Shown: positions 43,468 to 54,160 of the stretch, piece by piece
Layout of the letters: each line of letters opens with the position of its first letter
How positions within the stretch are numbered: position 1 is the first letter of the stretch
From: Notospermus geniculatus
Lineage: Eukaryota > Nemertea > Pilidiophora > Heteronemertea > Lineidae
Reading direction: 5' to 3'
DNA: 64,000 nucleotides
Assembly: GCA_002633025.1 (NCBI GenBank)
Contig: NMRB01001130.1
Coordinates: 124,244 to 188,243, forward strand
The notes under the pieces: generated by a model
Told to the model about the DNA's origin: nothing
The model's database searches: none
The model's input: only the letters and a program-made list of their open reading frames with translations
Translations under genes and position numbers: made by a program

Positions 43468-44952
43468 AGGCCTTTCGATTGCACCCTCCATACGACGTTT
43501 AACGTCGTATCAAAAAGCATGGTGCCCAAATTCCAACTTGAGAAAAAATGTGCCCAAAATAACCAATGTGCCCAAAACATCCGGCAGGGCTGTGTACTTG
43601 TTCGTTTTCAGCGTACCGTAGTTTGCACATGGAAACCGCCGAATCTTATAACAGTAAAGTGACCGACTTCAACATTTTATTCTGACAGGTCTTGTCATAT
43701 TTCCAAGTCCATTTCTTTCAAACCCCTGACTGAAATCCCGTATAATCTATTTGGTTGTAAAGCAGAAAGAATACACTTTCCCGTCGTATCAAATTTGTTC
43801 GCTGAATTTTTTTTTCAATAAGGAGATATTTACTTAAATAACATATCTCACTTCATAGCCGCATTGGTTATTCGACGATGTTTTGGCGGGAAAACTGGAG
43901 GTGCATCACAAATGTAGGCCTATGCAGAGCAAATAAAATCAAGTTGCTCACGGTCACGCTTGGCCTGCCCCTTTTTTCTGCCCATTTCCACAATGTGGAA
44001 CACTGGACTCCCTTGGGTGGCAATTTCTGGCCCCCGTGGCCCAGATAGCCTACGCACACAAAGACTGACGGATGCCAAAGTCGCATGGATCAGCCCGACA
44101 CATGGTTTCTTAAATTTGACCATCTGAGCATCTGTCTGAGCAGACCAGGTCTGCCTGGAGTGTGGTTTTCAAATGTAGCTTTGTCAGCATTTCATTATGT
44201 TCTTTGGTTTTATGTGCGACAGTGAGAAAATACTATTGCCTGTTTATCTCTTTACGTGGTTAATGAAATAATTTGTTACTCCAAAACAATTTTGTCTTGA
44301 GGTTGACTCGACTTTCCTATATTTTTATTATTTGCATACAGGGTGTATCAGAACAAAAATACAATTTCAGATAGTTTCGGGTTAGTTCAAAACCTGGCAT
44401 TGGCACTGGCACTGGCACTGACATGCAAAAGTGAAACTGCCCACTTGCTCATCGGTCAAACTGGCCTTACACGTCAGCTGTTGAGTTTAAGGGACAGTCT
44501 GTGAGGTAACTTAAAGGGGCAGTGGGCTAGATGTCCATGCTTCTTTGTGAACTCTCTGTGGATTCATTTCCACAGATACCTTGTTCTATGTAAAACAGCA
44601 TTTCATGCTTTAGAAACAAGTGCATACTGAACCAGTGGGATATGGCTTTGATCAAGTGAATGTGATACAAGATAACAAAATGCAGCTCACAAACAATGTT
44701 TTATTTCTGGTTGCTTAAAAGTGAATGGAAATAAAAACAAATAAAAACTGGAATGCATCAGATACCAGAGAAATGTATTTTAGCAACATTCTTACACATT
44801 TAGCTGAATCACCAATGAGCGAGTTTGAAGCAATTGAAAGGCGCGGTGGCAAACTTCAGGTGTGCCCAAATTAAGGGAAAAAATACAGGGTGTATCAAGT
44901 TTGAAGCAATCGAAAGGCCTGAGGTAGTAGGTGTAGATAAACTTATGTCAAT
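43468..44952. other. No gene recognised
   Basis: It contains a second copy of the E2F-like word (43881) and a short GGCACT run (44397-44420), but no supported gene. The words CAATCGAAAGGCCTGAGGTAG at 44913 and, inverted, CAGGCCTTTCGATTG at 43467 tie both sides to the long foldback. Confidence 0.4.
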
Positions 44953-45072
44953 AGTGAGCTTTCGCAAGCGCCCGGTTAGGCCATACGACAACGTTTATCT
45001 ATTGTTTGGGTATTCCCACACAATAGATAAACGTCGTCGTAGGGCCTAACCGGGCGCTTGCGAAAGCTCACT
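44953..45072. mobile_element. Foldback MITE with ~53-bp arms
   Basis: AGTGAGCTTTCGCAAGCGCC continues through TTATCTATTG and is mirrored after a short loop with only one or two differences. Confidence 0.9.
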
Positions 45073-45106
45073 AATGACTGTACACGAACACTGTCATCAA
45101 ATATCA

Positions 45107-45200
45107 GTCCAGACATGCCCTTTAAAAGAAACGTTTCCGAATTCGGACTTGGAGTCCGAAGATGGAAGCTGAGGACTCCGAATTCGGACGCCCCAAAACT
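45107..45200. repeat. Dispersed repeat, inverted partner of 47990-48095
   Basis: CCTTTAAAAGAAACGTTTCC with TCGGACTTGGAGTCCGAAGA is the complement of the stretch ending TGTTTCTTTTAAAGGCC at 48067. The words TCGGACTTGGAGTCCGA and GTCCGAATTCGGA are themselves palindromic. Confidence 0.7.
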
Positions 45201-45203
45201 TAA

Positions 45204-45555
45204 AGGAGCTCGACGTCCAAGTTGTAAACAAACTGGCTTGTTTACAAACAATGGCCAGCAAACTAGTTTTATTCCTTCGTGAAGGTGGCAGCACCAGTAG
45301 CGCCCCGTGATCGTTTGACTGGTGCCCGGTCCAATGCAACTCACTCAGCCACTCACTGGTTCTCTATCCACGCTGTGCTGCCACCTATTATCGGTGATAT
45401 GTACTGAAGTGAATATGTAGTCTCGCGCAGCCAACCGTTTCGTTCCGCAGGTACTGCGACACAAACGTTCGATCCTCAGATTCGGCTGGGTGACCGAGTG
45501 GCTGGGTGACCGAGACTAGTGAATATCGTGTTTACAACTTGAACGTCCAGCTCCT
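45204..45555. mobile_element. TTAA-flanked MITE, AGGAGCTCGACGTCCAAG ends
   Basis: Flanked by TTAA (45200-45203 and 45556-45559). The ends AGGAGCTCGACGTCCAAGTT and AACTTGAACGTCCAGCTCCT are inverted. It shares its right TTAA with the next element. Confidence 0.85.
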
Positions 45556-45559
45556 TTAA

Positions 45560-46263
45560 AGGAGCACGGCATGCGATCTCTTATCGGTATTTTGACTGCC
45601 GACGTAGACTCGCATCGCCAGCCTCTGATCTCGCTCCGCTACCTACGCTTGGATCAGAGTCTGACCCCAGACGTGATCATTTTGGTTATGCTAACGGTTC
45701 CAACATGTCATCACAGGTGGCGCTCACACACAGACGTTGATTCAAACGCGCCATAAGTATTTCTTAGCGTACCGCAATAAAAAACTGAAACAATGTCTCA
45801 AAGTCTTATCGAGCTTTATGACACAGCTGAATCGAAGCTTTATGACACATATTATTTACATTTTAATAACTTTCTGTATTTTATCAGCGTTCCTGCGACA
45901 TATATAGGAGCTGAATCGATGCTCTGACTTAACGAATAGTTCTGTGTACGAATTACATCCGGGTATGCGCGCCCAGAATCAGGGTGCGGGTACCCAGATG
46001 TGATTACGAAAACACTTCGTCTGGGGCTGGTCCCTCTCGGTGAGCACTACTGCCACCTGGAGGGAACAGCTGGAGCTGGTCTACTGCCGACGTAGAGGGA
46101 GCCATCTAGCGACAGCCATACTAACTACAAAAAACCATCACAAAATGTACGTACTACATCGGGTCCATTCGCCGACAACGTAGTTAGTGCCTGGGGATGG
46201 AGAGCGGCCCGCACTGCGACGGGGGCGGCGGCTGTCAAGAAAAAGTGGCAATACCGGGCTCCT
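45560..46263. mobile_element. TTAA-flanked MITE, copy 2, with a nested insertion
   Basis: Begins AGGAGCACGGC after TTAA 45556 and ends GGGCTCCT before TTAA 46264. It matches 40418-40635 once the 45609-46082 insertion is discounted. Confidence 0.85.
45609..46082. mobile_element. Insertion with 14-bp target duplication
   Basis: ACTGCCGACGTAGA occurs at 45595-45608 and again at 46083-46096, directly flanking the insert. A 14-bp duplication suits target-primed retrotransposition, but no LINE or SINE domain was recognised in the insert. Confidence 0.65.
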
Positions 46264-46410
46264 TTAATTACATGTGCATCGGAAGGTTTGATGTAACAAA
46301 AGGTTAATGCATTTAGAGGTGGCTGACTTCCGCGGAAAAAACCGAGAATTACTATCAAAGGCCACCCCAAAAATACAGCCGTTGTGACATGAGGGAGAAG
46401 TAGCGCTGCT

Positions 46411-46692
46411 ACAATGTGATCACTTTAAATACAATGTGATCACTTTAAATACAATGTGATCACTTTAAATACAATGTGATCACTTTAAATACAATGTGAT
46501 CACTTTAAATACAATGTGATCACTTTAAAATACAATGTGATCACTTTAAATACAATGTGATCACTTTAAATACAATGTGATCACTTTAAATACAATGTGA
46601 TCACTTGAAATACAATGTGATCACTTTAAAATACAATGTGATCATTTTAAATACAATGTGATCACTTTAAATACAATGTGATCACTTTAAAT
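46411..46692. repeat. 20-bp satellite, ~14 units
   Basis: ACAATGTGATCACTTTAAAT repeated head to tail with rare single-base insertions. Each unit contains the palindrome GTGATCAC. It is a simple tandem array with no spacers, so not CRISPR. Confidence 0.98.
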
Positions 46693-46940
46693 TCCTGATT
46701 CGCCGACAACGTAGTTAGTGCCTGGGGATGGAGAGCGGCCCGCACTGCGATGGTGGCGCCGGCTGTCAAGAAAAAGTGGCAATACCGGGCTCCTTTAATT
46801 ACATGTGCATCGGAAGGTTTGATGTAACAAAATGTTAATGCATTTAGAGGTGGCTGACTTCCGCGGAAAAAAACGAGAATTACTATCAAAGGCCACCCCA
46901 AAAATACAGCCGTTGTGACATGAGGGAGAAGTAGCGCTGC

Positions 46941-47105
46941 TACAATGTGATCACTTTTAAATACAATGTGATCACTTTAAATACAATGTGATCACTTTAA
47001 ATACAATGTGATCACTTTAAATACAATGTGATCACTTTAAAATACAATGTGATCACTTTAAATACAATGTGATCACTTTAAATACAATGTGATCACTTTA
47101 AATTC
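46941..47105. repeat. 20-bp satellite, ~8 units
   Basis: Same unit as 46411-46692, in the second copy of the 531-bp duplication, so array length differs between copies. Confidence 0.98.
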
Positions 47106-47136
47106 CTGATATCAAGATAAAGTACCAAGAATATAC

Positions 47137-47431
47137 TAGTCTGGTTCCCATTGACCCTATAACTTCGGAATTATTTCTCTTGCGATACCTGTACAGGACG
47201 ATGCAGAGGCAGAGCTGATACTGGTGCACCGAAAACATAAATAACACCCAGCATTTTGACAGTTTTCACACACAAATGTACAACTCCTTCACCGAATCCC
47301 GATATCCCCATAACGATCAGAGTATGACTAATGTTCTATTTTTAGCCCAGTCTCGACGCGGCGCCTGCCTGACCTCTGTATCGCACCATCAGTCAGCGCC
47401 ATCATACAGCAGGTCAGGGAACCAGACTAGA
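47137..47431. mobile_element. MITE with CTAGTCTGGTTCCC ends
   Basis: CTAGTCTGGTTCCC and GGGAACCAGACTAG are perfect inverted ends about 295 bp apart. AATA-like sequence lies on both sides. Confidence 0.7.
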
Positions 47432-48066
47432 ATACATTTACAACTTGGTAATCAATCAAAAGGTCGGCATTAAGTTACTTTTTCTGATAATAGAGGGCGT
47501 ACAGTAATTATAGGCCTTCTAATTAAATAACCAGCGTTTAGATTTAACGGTTGTTGACTGAATTGTATTATTTAGAATATCATCACTATTCTTATGTAAA
47601 GTTACAGGCATATTGCTGGCATATAGTTTTTTTTGATTTTGGTGAAACCATGGATTTGTTGTACAGGTCAGAGTGCCCGACCCTGAGATCAAGTACATGT
47701 ACAATATCAATTTGTCAAAAATATGGTCCATTCAAAACTGCTCTGTAGCTCGGTTATTTCTGAGTGCATATAACTAACTATGGGAGGTGTCATTTTGTTC
47801 GTAAAAATCTTCTCTACACAAAAATCCTTCACAAACTAAGATCCCTTCGGTTACAGGGTCACCAGAGGCAAATTAGTAAACTCACTTTTTGGCACATACT
47901 AGTATTCGGAGTTGTACATTCTTGGTACTTATATATTCTTGCTGATATTCAGTTCTCATCCCGATTTTCATTTCAAGTTTTTGGCGCCCGAATTCGGAAG
48001 CCCTGACAGTTTACGGATTCAGACGTGGAGTCTGAAATCGGAAGCGGCGATAGTCCGAAATCGGAA
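47432..48066. other. No gene recognised; includes the inverted 45.1-kb repeat at its end
   Basis: Short frames only. The inverted partner of 45107-45200 starts near 47990. Confidence 0.45.
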
Positions 48067-48128
48067 ATGTTTCTTTTAAAGGCCATTTCCCGGACTGGGA
48101 AACGTGCCTGTCGGAGCAGAGGCCTTAC

Positions 48129-48441
48129 CTTCATCAATCATTTTCGCGTTCAGTTTCTGATCCGCTGTCAAGACAACATGATGTTCAGATGATATGAATA
48201 AGTTGCAGTAGTTCTTCTGTCGAATATGATGACCAATACAGGTGGATCGCTCGTTACAAGCCAATGCACACTCGATCTGTGTTTCAACTTTAACACATCC
48301 ATCAGTAATCCATTTGATTTCGGCGGACGAGTTGACTTGCTTGAATAATGTGAATCGCAGTTCGAAGCGTCTTTCTACGGGATACCCCCATATATAACCG
48401 ATTATCCACAAAGGTATTCTCGCGTAATTTGTCAGTAGCAT
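48129..48441 (-). CDS. PAN/apple-like N-terminal exon of the candidate PAN/C-type-lectin gene
   Basis: From ATG 48441 the frame encodes a possible signal or anchor (RIPLWIIGYIWG) and then ITDGCVKVETQIECALACNE with STCIGHHIRQKNYCNL. This is the cysteine pattern of PAN/apple-like domains. It ends at an excellent donor (GAAG|GTAAGG at 48128) in phase 1. The C-type lectin exon at 42190-42372 on the same strand enters in phase 1, so the two could be consecutive exons across a 5.8-kb intron. PAN plus C-type lectin architectures are plausible for invertebrate secreted recognition proteins. The link is inferred from phase, strand and order only. Confidence 0.65.
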
Positions 48442-48449
48442 TATTTTTC

Positions 48450-49055
48450 TGAACTTACGATGTTTGGCAGTGATTGAAAAATTGTCGACCTCACTGAATG
48501 AAATGAGAAATTGGCCCGGCCAAAACGATCAAGAGCGCTGCTCATTTACTTGTACTAGCATGATACCCGTGGCAAGCCATATTCACGATGCATGTGGCCA
48601 GAGGGCATAAGGGATAAGGAATAAAAAATATAATGCCACCCACATAAGGACCACCCCCATGTCATTCAATCTCGTACCCAGAGTTCAATGCCACATTAAA
48701 CTACAAATACTGGAACAAAATCTAATTTTTGATGTGATTACTTTATCAAATAATTTGCAAAATCGATGAGCACAAGAATCGTGTGCTGGGTTTGAGCCCT
48801 TTTCAGGGTCTTAGCCGAGGAACGATGGTGGCGACCTCTTCACATTGCATGTCATTCTCAACATTCCGTGTGAAAATGGCGCCATTTCGATCAGAAACCA
48901 TGGAGGAGTTAGCGGTCGAACTTAAAAGTGCCACCGTCAATTATAATACGAAGTGGCTATTTATCAAGCCCGGCTCGCTGAACAGTACGCAAAATTGGGC
49001 TTAAACGTCGAGCTGGCCGTATTTACGGAACCAGGTGACAAATACTCTACCATTG
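48450..49055. other. No gene recognised
   Basis: If the PAN exon is a first exon, its promoter would lie in the first part of this stretch. I see no clear TATA or initiator context worth calling. Confidence 0.35.
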
Positions 49056-49231
49056 TCTTCAGTGTGTTGATTGGCACATTGCAAAGATGTTGGGCTTACA
49101 TCCCTGAGGTCGAGGGTTCGATTCCCGTGTGGTCATAATGTTTTCTTCAGTGTGTTGATTGGCACATTGCAAAGATGTTGGGCTTACATCCCTGAGGTCG
49201 AGGGTTCGATTCCCGTGTGGTCGTAATGGTT
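49056..49231 (+). repeat. Tandem pair of tRNA-derived SINE heads (88-bp period)
   Basis: TTGATTGGCACATTGCAAAG (A-box part) and GAGGGTTCGATTCCCGTGTG (B-box) occur twice, 88 bp apart, almost identical. The second copy is followed by T-rich sequence. It does not pair well enough to be called a tRNA gene. Confidence 0.75.
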
Positions 49232-50260
49232 TATCATTATTTTTCTTTTTTTGGTTTCCTTTTCTTAGAAAATTATGTTGACTTTTCCAAATTTCTACAA
49301 AGAACAACTGGTTAATTATTTTTTTCTTAGTGGTGACACTGATAAAATCGTCTACAGAATCGTTGCATCATCCTGGGCACACCTGGTGTCCGGACGCACC
49401 GGCAGATTCTGACCCACAAACCCCAGCGGATTAATCTTCAGAACTGACGAAAACCGAGAGTCTGAAGCTAGGCATGCGACCACAGTGTCTAAGATTTGGG
49501 TCATCACGCAGAAACAAGTGTTGAAAAAAGGATAAATTGGCTTCGGAGACCCCCATGTTGCGAGCAATGAAACACCACCACACTGCCGACTTCTCAACTA
49601 AACAAGCTGAAGCCATTGCATATTCATGAGGAGGCCTGTCTTTATTACCAGCTCGACGAACAATGCCGATTTTGAAGCTTGCTTGTCAAGCTAGCTCGAT
49701 AAATAACACTGAATCCACGTACTCCTCATCGAGCGGCTTGACAAATAAGACCGAAAGTAGTGCTTATTCATCGAGCGGCTCGATAAATAAACCCGGTCAT
49801 TATAATATAGATGTCTCTTGACGACAACTGACGTTTAAACAACTTGGCCGAATGTCGCGTTTTCTAACGGGCAATAATGGGATATGCGCAGAGGTGTACA
49901 GTACTTCCGTAGACGTACAGTACTTCCAGACATATTAATATTAATGTGCTCGCGTTGCCAAAGAAACAACTCCACCTGTCGATGATGACGCTCTAGACGA
50001 TTTTCCTCTGTCCAAATGTTGGATTCCAATGCAGACTGCTTTCCCTATATTGTGCTGCCGTGCTGATACTACCCAGATGATTGATTCGAAACAGGATGGA
50101 TGTTCTCCGAACCCCGGACCTTCTGAAGTCAATGTGTTGGCCTTTGTAGCGCGTCAAAAATTAGAAAGGTTGTATTTCCCACAGCAACACAAAATGATGA
50201 CGCAATGGATACGAAAGCAATGCGAAGAGTGTGATTCACCTTCTTTTTTAACTTGGCGAA
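49232..50260. other. No gene recognised
   Basis: It contains GAGCGGCTTGACAAATAA / GAGCGGCTCGATAAATAA repeats near 49735-49795 and short frames without domains. Confidence 0.4.
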
Positions 50261-50679
50261 TTACCGGTACTGTATAATATGACACACCAGGTTTTAACTT
50301 GAAGAAAGTTGAGAAAAATTGCCCAGAGAAACTAATGCTTGGAAGTTGTTCTCTATGGCCCACTAGCATCAACCATGAAAACCGTTTAAAAATTCTAAAG
50401 CAAATTTTTGAAAAAATCAACATTTTGTTCATTTTCACAAATTGACATCTTTGGATTAAAAAAAACAGTGCAATTTCATGATATTCATGGGATATTTCAT
50501 GACCATCTGGATGAAATTTTTTATAGAGAACATTGCCCACTTGTCTTGACTTGCCGAAAAAAATTTTCCTCGAAAAATCTCCTTTTTTGAAAATCAACGT
50601 TTTTTAGAGACCGTTTTTTAGGGAAAAAAATGTTCAAGTTAAATGTGGTTGGTCCAAGACTAGTAGGAAAGGATCACCA

Positions 50680-51038
50680 ATTAGAATTGCACCTGAAACT
50701 TTTTAAGCATTAGCTGCATTAAACTCTCTAATTGCCTGTTTCAATCTTTGTCCTTAGTATGAATGTTTGCTGTCTTTGACGAGATGGCATTTCCAGTAAG
50801 TTGCCAATGAGGCAGGAACCGCCTCGAATGCATGCTGAGTATCTCGCCGTAGGCCACAATTGTGTTCAAGGCAAAATGATGCAAGATGGTGAATGACCAA
50901 GTGTACTTTTGTAGTTGTTGAACATCCTGTTTTGTAGTAGGCATCCTCGAACAAACCTATCTTCTCCTGCCAATTTTCTCCTAAACGATTCCCAAAGCAT
51001 GCAGTAACAACATCGTTAGATGCAAAGAGCTTCTGCAA
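50680..51038 (-). pseudogene. Transposon-derived coding remnant in the left palindrome arm
   Basis: Minus-strand frame with GLFEDAYYKTGCSTTTKVHL, then HHLASFCLEHNCGL and EAVPASLATYWKCHLVK. The order KVH-hhh-HH-hhh-F...GL...EAxxAxxxxxW resembles a conserved C-terminal segment of transposon-encoded proteins common in invertebrate genomes, but I cannot name the superfamily. It ends with a stop after KDSKHSY, and the continuation (GQRLKQAIRELMQL) follows. A degraded copy lies in the right arm (51085-51370, plus strand). Confidence 0.5.
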
Positions 51039-51801
51039 ATGGTTCAGCTGGATGTCCCTCAGTCTCAGTTTGCCTCATCATTGCAAAGATGGTTTTGTTC
51101 GTGGATGCCTACTACAAAACAGGATGCTCAGCATCTACAAAGTACACTTGGTCATTCGCCATCTTGCATCATATTAACTTAGAGGAGCATAATTCCTCCA
51201 AGATTTTAACTTGAACACAATTGTGGGCTGGGGCGCATACTGAGCAAGCATTCGAGGCGGTTCCTGCCTCATTGGCGACTTACTGGAAATGCCATCTCGT
51301 CAAAGGCACCAAACATCCAGACTATGGACAAAGATTGAAACAGGCAATTAGAGAGTTAATGCAGCTAATCATGCTTAAAAAGTACCAGGCGCAATTCTAA
51401 TTCGTGATCCTTTCCTACTAGTCTTGGATTAACCACATTTAACTTGACATTTTTTTTTCTTAAAAAAGAACGGTCTCTAAAAACGTTAATTTTCAAAAAA
51501 GCAGATTTTTTGATTTTTTTTCTCGAGAAGTCAAAGACAAGTGGGAAATGATCTCTATAAAAGATTTCGTCCAGATGGTCATGAAATGTCACATCAGTGT
51601 GATGAAATAGCATTGTTTTTTTTTTAAATCTAAAGATGTCAATTTGTGAAATTGAACAAAATGTTGATTTTTTCAAAAATTTGCTTTGGAATTTTTAAAC
51701 GATTTTCATGGTTGATACTAGTGGGCCATAGAGAACAACTTCAAAGCATTAGTTTCTCTGGGCAATTTCTCTCAACTTTCTTCAAGTTAAAACCTGGTGT
51801 G

Positions 51802-52163
51802 ATGACTTATCCGGCCACCGCGGTCAACCTGCGAACCACGGGAATTATTGACTATACACGATCCAGGCAAAGTTATGAAAGGCCTTGTTAGGGTTACACA
51901 TCACTTGTGAGTTTCCTTTCAACGGCAGACTGCAGTTTTATTCCACAGTAGGCCTAGGTTTAATTGACATCATTTACAAATCGTACTGGTCAATTCATTT
52001 TGACAAAAGTGAAACTGACCCTCACGGCGGGATATCCATTACGATGCTCACCAGGCGTAGGACGATTTCCATTGAACATAGGCCTTTCATAACTTGGCCT
52101 GGATCGTGTATAGTCAATAATTCGCGTGGTTCGCAGGTTGGCCGTGGTGGCCGGATAAGTCAT
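51802..52163. mobile_element. MITE with ATGACTTATCCGGCCACC ends inside the palindrome
   Basis: The arms 51802-51885 and 52083-52163 are inverted copies: ATGACTTATCCGGCCACCGC and its partner GGTGGCCGGATAAGTCAT. It interrupts the right arm of the larger palindrome, so it came later. Confidence 0.85.
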
Positions 52164-52392
52164 ATTATACAGTATTTCCGACAACACATTTGAAAATAAT
52201 CTCGTAACTGGCTTGTGTATTTCCAAATCACCGTCGACTTCAGTCACAAACTCAACAAACAAAAGGCGTAATTTATGTAACACAAATAACTGATTCAGGT
52301 ATAAAACAAGACTTCCGATCTTCCGATTGTTATCGTTCAGAAACGCAATACCCTGAAAAAATCGCCCCAAAACCTTTAAAAAATAGAGGCCA

Positions 52393-52502
52393 GGGGCCGT
52401 ATGCATAAAACATCTTAAGTGTAAAATTTCCCTTATCTTTTGTTTGGAACAATAGTTTAAGGGAAATTTTACATTGTTACAATGTTTTATGCCTACGGCC
52501 CC
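52393..52502. mobile_element. Foldback MITE GGGGCCGTATGCATAAAAC, copy 3
   Basis: Same hairpin as 20131-20238, with the central CTTTTGTTTGGAACAATAG conserved. Confidence 0.9.
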
Positions 52503-52624
52503 TGTTTCCACTGAACGCGATTCGTTGACGCGCTCGGCAAAGGGCTTTGTTATTTCCCTTTCGCACTTCACGCAAACAAAGGTAAATCGCGCGCGTTGCC
52601 CAATCGCACGCAGGTGGAAACAGG
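52503..52624. mobile_element. Possible small MITE with CTGTTTCCAC/GTGGAAACAG ends
   Basis: It directly abuts the preceding MITE. Inverted ends CTGTTTCCAC and GTGGAAACAG, with GCGATTCGTTG/CAATCGC words inside. Confidence 0.55.
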
Positions 52625-53284
52625 CCTTTACCCAGAGTGCATCTGTTGGCAAATTATCGCACAAATACAACCATCACGATAGAATTTAATCGCCACGAAA
52701 TTTCAACAGCTGATATATACGGTAGCTGCAAATATTGCCAGGCAGCACCAGACACGCCAGACAGTGTTGAAAATAAGGGTCACCTTATAAATAAGGGTTA
52801 CCAATCATTACTATGGCTTCTCTCAACTCTGGCTAAGTTATTGTGAACTTGTCACGAACGAAGAATGGTTGACAATAAAGTATTCTACATGTATGATACC
52901 AAAGATTTTCAATTTTTTTGGGCCTAATGAAAGTTTTGAATCAATGATTTATAAATCAATAAAAGTGATTTCAGCAACGTATTCCTCTGGTTGCGGCAAA
53001 AAGGGGGGGATGATAATAAATTTTCAACTGTCCTGTACAGAAGTATGGAAGTTGAACTGCACAGAAAGGAAAAACGATCTCATCTTGCGATAAAATGAAT
53101 CAACCAACTCTTGTCCCTAAAAATGAGTTTCTTTTGCAACTCGAATTGACATAACTGGGTCTCCACTTGAGACGACATTGTCTCCATCTGGTTAAAATGA
53201 TTCTCAGCTGTTTCCACCGGATTGTCTGTTGTCTCGAATCAAATAAACAAATGTTGTCTCCATATTTTTACAAAACCGTTTCAC
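52625..53284. other. No gene recognised
   Basis: Short frames and AT-rich sequence only. Confidence 0.4.
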
Positions 53285-53356
53285 AGCCAGTGGGTTTCGA
53301 ACCCAGGACCCTCTGATCGCAAGTCGGACACCAGAACCACCACACCACCGAGCTCC
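53285..53356 (-). repeat. tRNA-derived SINE head
   Basis: On the minus strand: GAGCTCGGTGGTGTGGTGGT (A-box part), then GGGTTCGAAACCC (B-box and T-arm). It is the most tRNA-like of the SINE heads here, but the acceptor stem does not pair well. Confidence 0.65.
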
Positions 53357-53893
53357 TCATATGAGCAGATTTTGGTTCCCCTCGGTTTGTTTCCAATTTT
53401 CGCCACCTGATGCCCTGTCCCATCGACTGGAGAACTGAGAAAACTCAAAATGAGCAGACTTTGTCTCCACTTCAGAATGAGACTACAGTTGCAGTTATCT
53501 CCAGTCGATGCAAGAGGGCTCCAGCCTTAGAAAACTGGTACTCATTCTCAGTTGCTGCTTTACTGCTTTAGTGCTATGGGAAGATGATGAACAGGGCAGG
53601 CCAGGCCAAGCGCATGCATTGTATAAAAGCACATACAAGCGCTTTGCAAACAAGAATAATGCAAACCTGATATGCCTCCGCCTGCAACTTTTTCCGGGAA
53701 CGAAAATCAAGATGGTGCTGTGGTGGCCATATTAGGCGAGCAGCGGTGCACTATTAAATCAAAAGGAAACTTTCTGCAGTCAACTGTTACCAAACACAAA
53801 AAAACGGTTGCGGTTTGGGCAATATGCATTCAGCCTCAAAGGTCTGGAAACGGAAGTCAGGACGGTGGCTGTAGCGGTCATATTGGATGAACA

Positions 53894-54160
53894 GTCAGTG
53901 GCGGATCCAGGAGTTGCCGAACAGGGGGGCGTGGAATGGGCAACCCCCATTCCCTGAGCCCCGAAGGCGCGAAGCGCCGAAAAATTTTGGGTAAAATTGC
54001 CGGAAACGCGATTTCATGGCACCTGGGCAGGCCAAATTGAACTTTCTTTTTACTGAAAATCAGGGGTCTGATTATATGCCTTCCAAAATTTTTGCTCCTC
54101 GGCGGCTGAACGGGGGGGCGTGCGCCGGGCACGCCCCCCCTTGGATCCGCCACTGGTGTC
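53894..54160. mobile_element. MITE with CAGTGGCGGATCCAGG ends (hAT-like)
   Basis: CAGTGGCGGATCCAGG and CCTTGGATCCGCCACTG are inverted ends. This terminus is well known from hAT-type MITEs. The outside 8-mers agree only in CAGT. Confidence 0.75.

Larger units (their letters stand above)
46171..47109. repeat. Tandem ~531-bp duplication of MITE end plus satellite
   Basis: GCCGACAACGTAGTTAGTGC at 46171 recurs at 46702 with nearly identical downstream sequence (right part of the TTAA element, a TCGGAAGGTTTGATGTAACA segment, then the 20-bp satellite). Confidence 0.9.
50262..52180. repeat. Large palindrome with ~750-bp arms, right arm split by a MITE
   Basis: The left arm (50262-51035) and right arm (51050-51801, then 52164-52180) are inverted copies: GTATAATATGACACACCAGG at the left start corresponds to the right end, where the MITE at 51802-52163 interrupts it. 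The centre is near 51040. The right arm also has a ~33-bp insertion near 51173-51210. Confidence 0.9.

Noticed and set aside
46411-47105. Regular 20-bp repeats considered as a CRISPR array
   Set aside because: There are no unique spacers, the units are directly contiguous, and the surroundings are animal repeats; it is a satellite.
50077-50130. A second NPGP motif (DGCSPNPGP) in an open frame near 50.1 kb
   Set aside because: It lacks the glutamate of the D-x-E-x-NPGP consensus and has no LINE endonuclease after it, so it is treated as chance.
53285-53356. Genuine tRNA gene on the minus strand
   Set aside because: A and B boxes are good, but the acceptor stem does not pair and the cloverleaf is incomplete; SINE head preferred.
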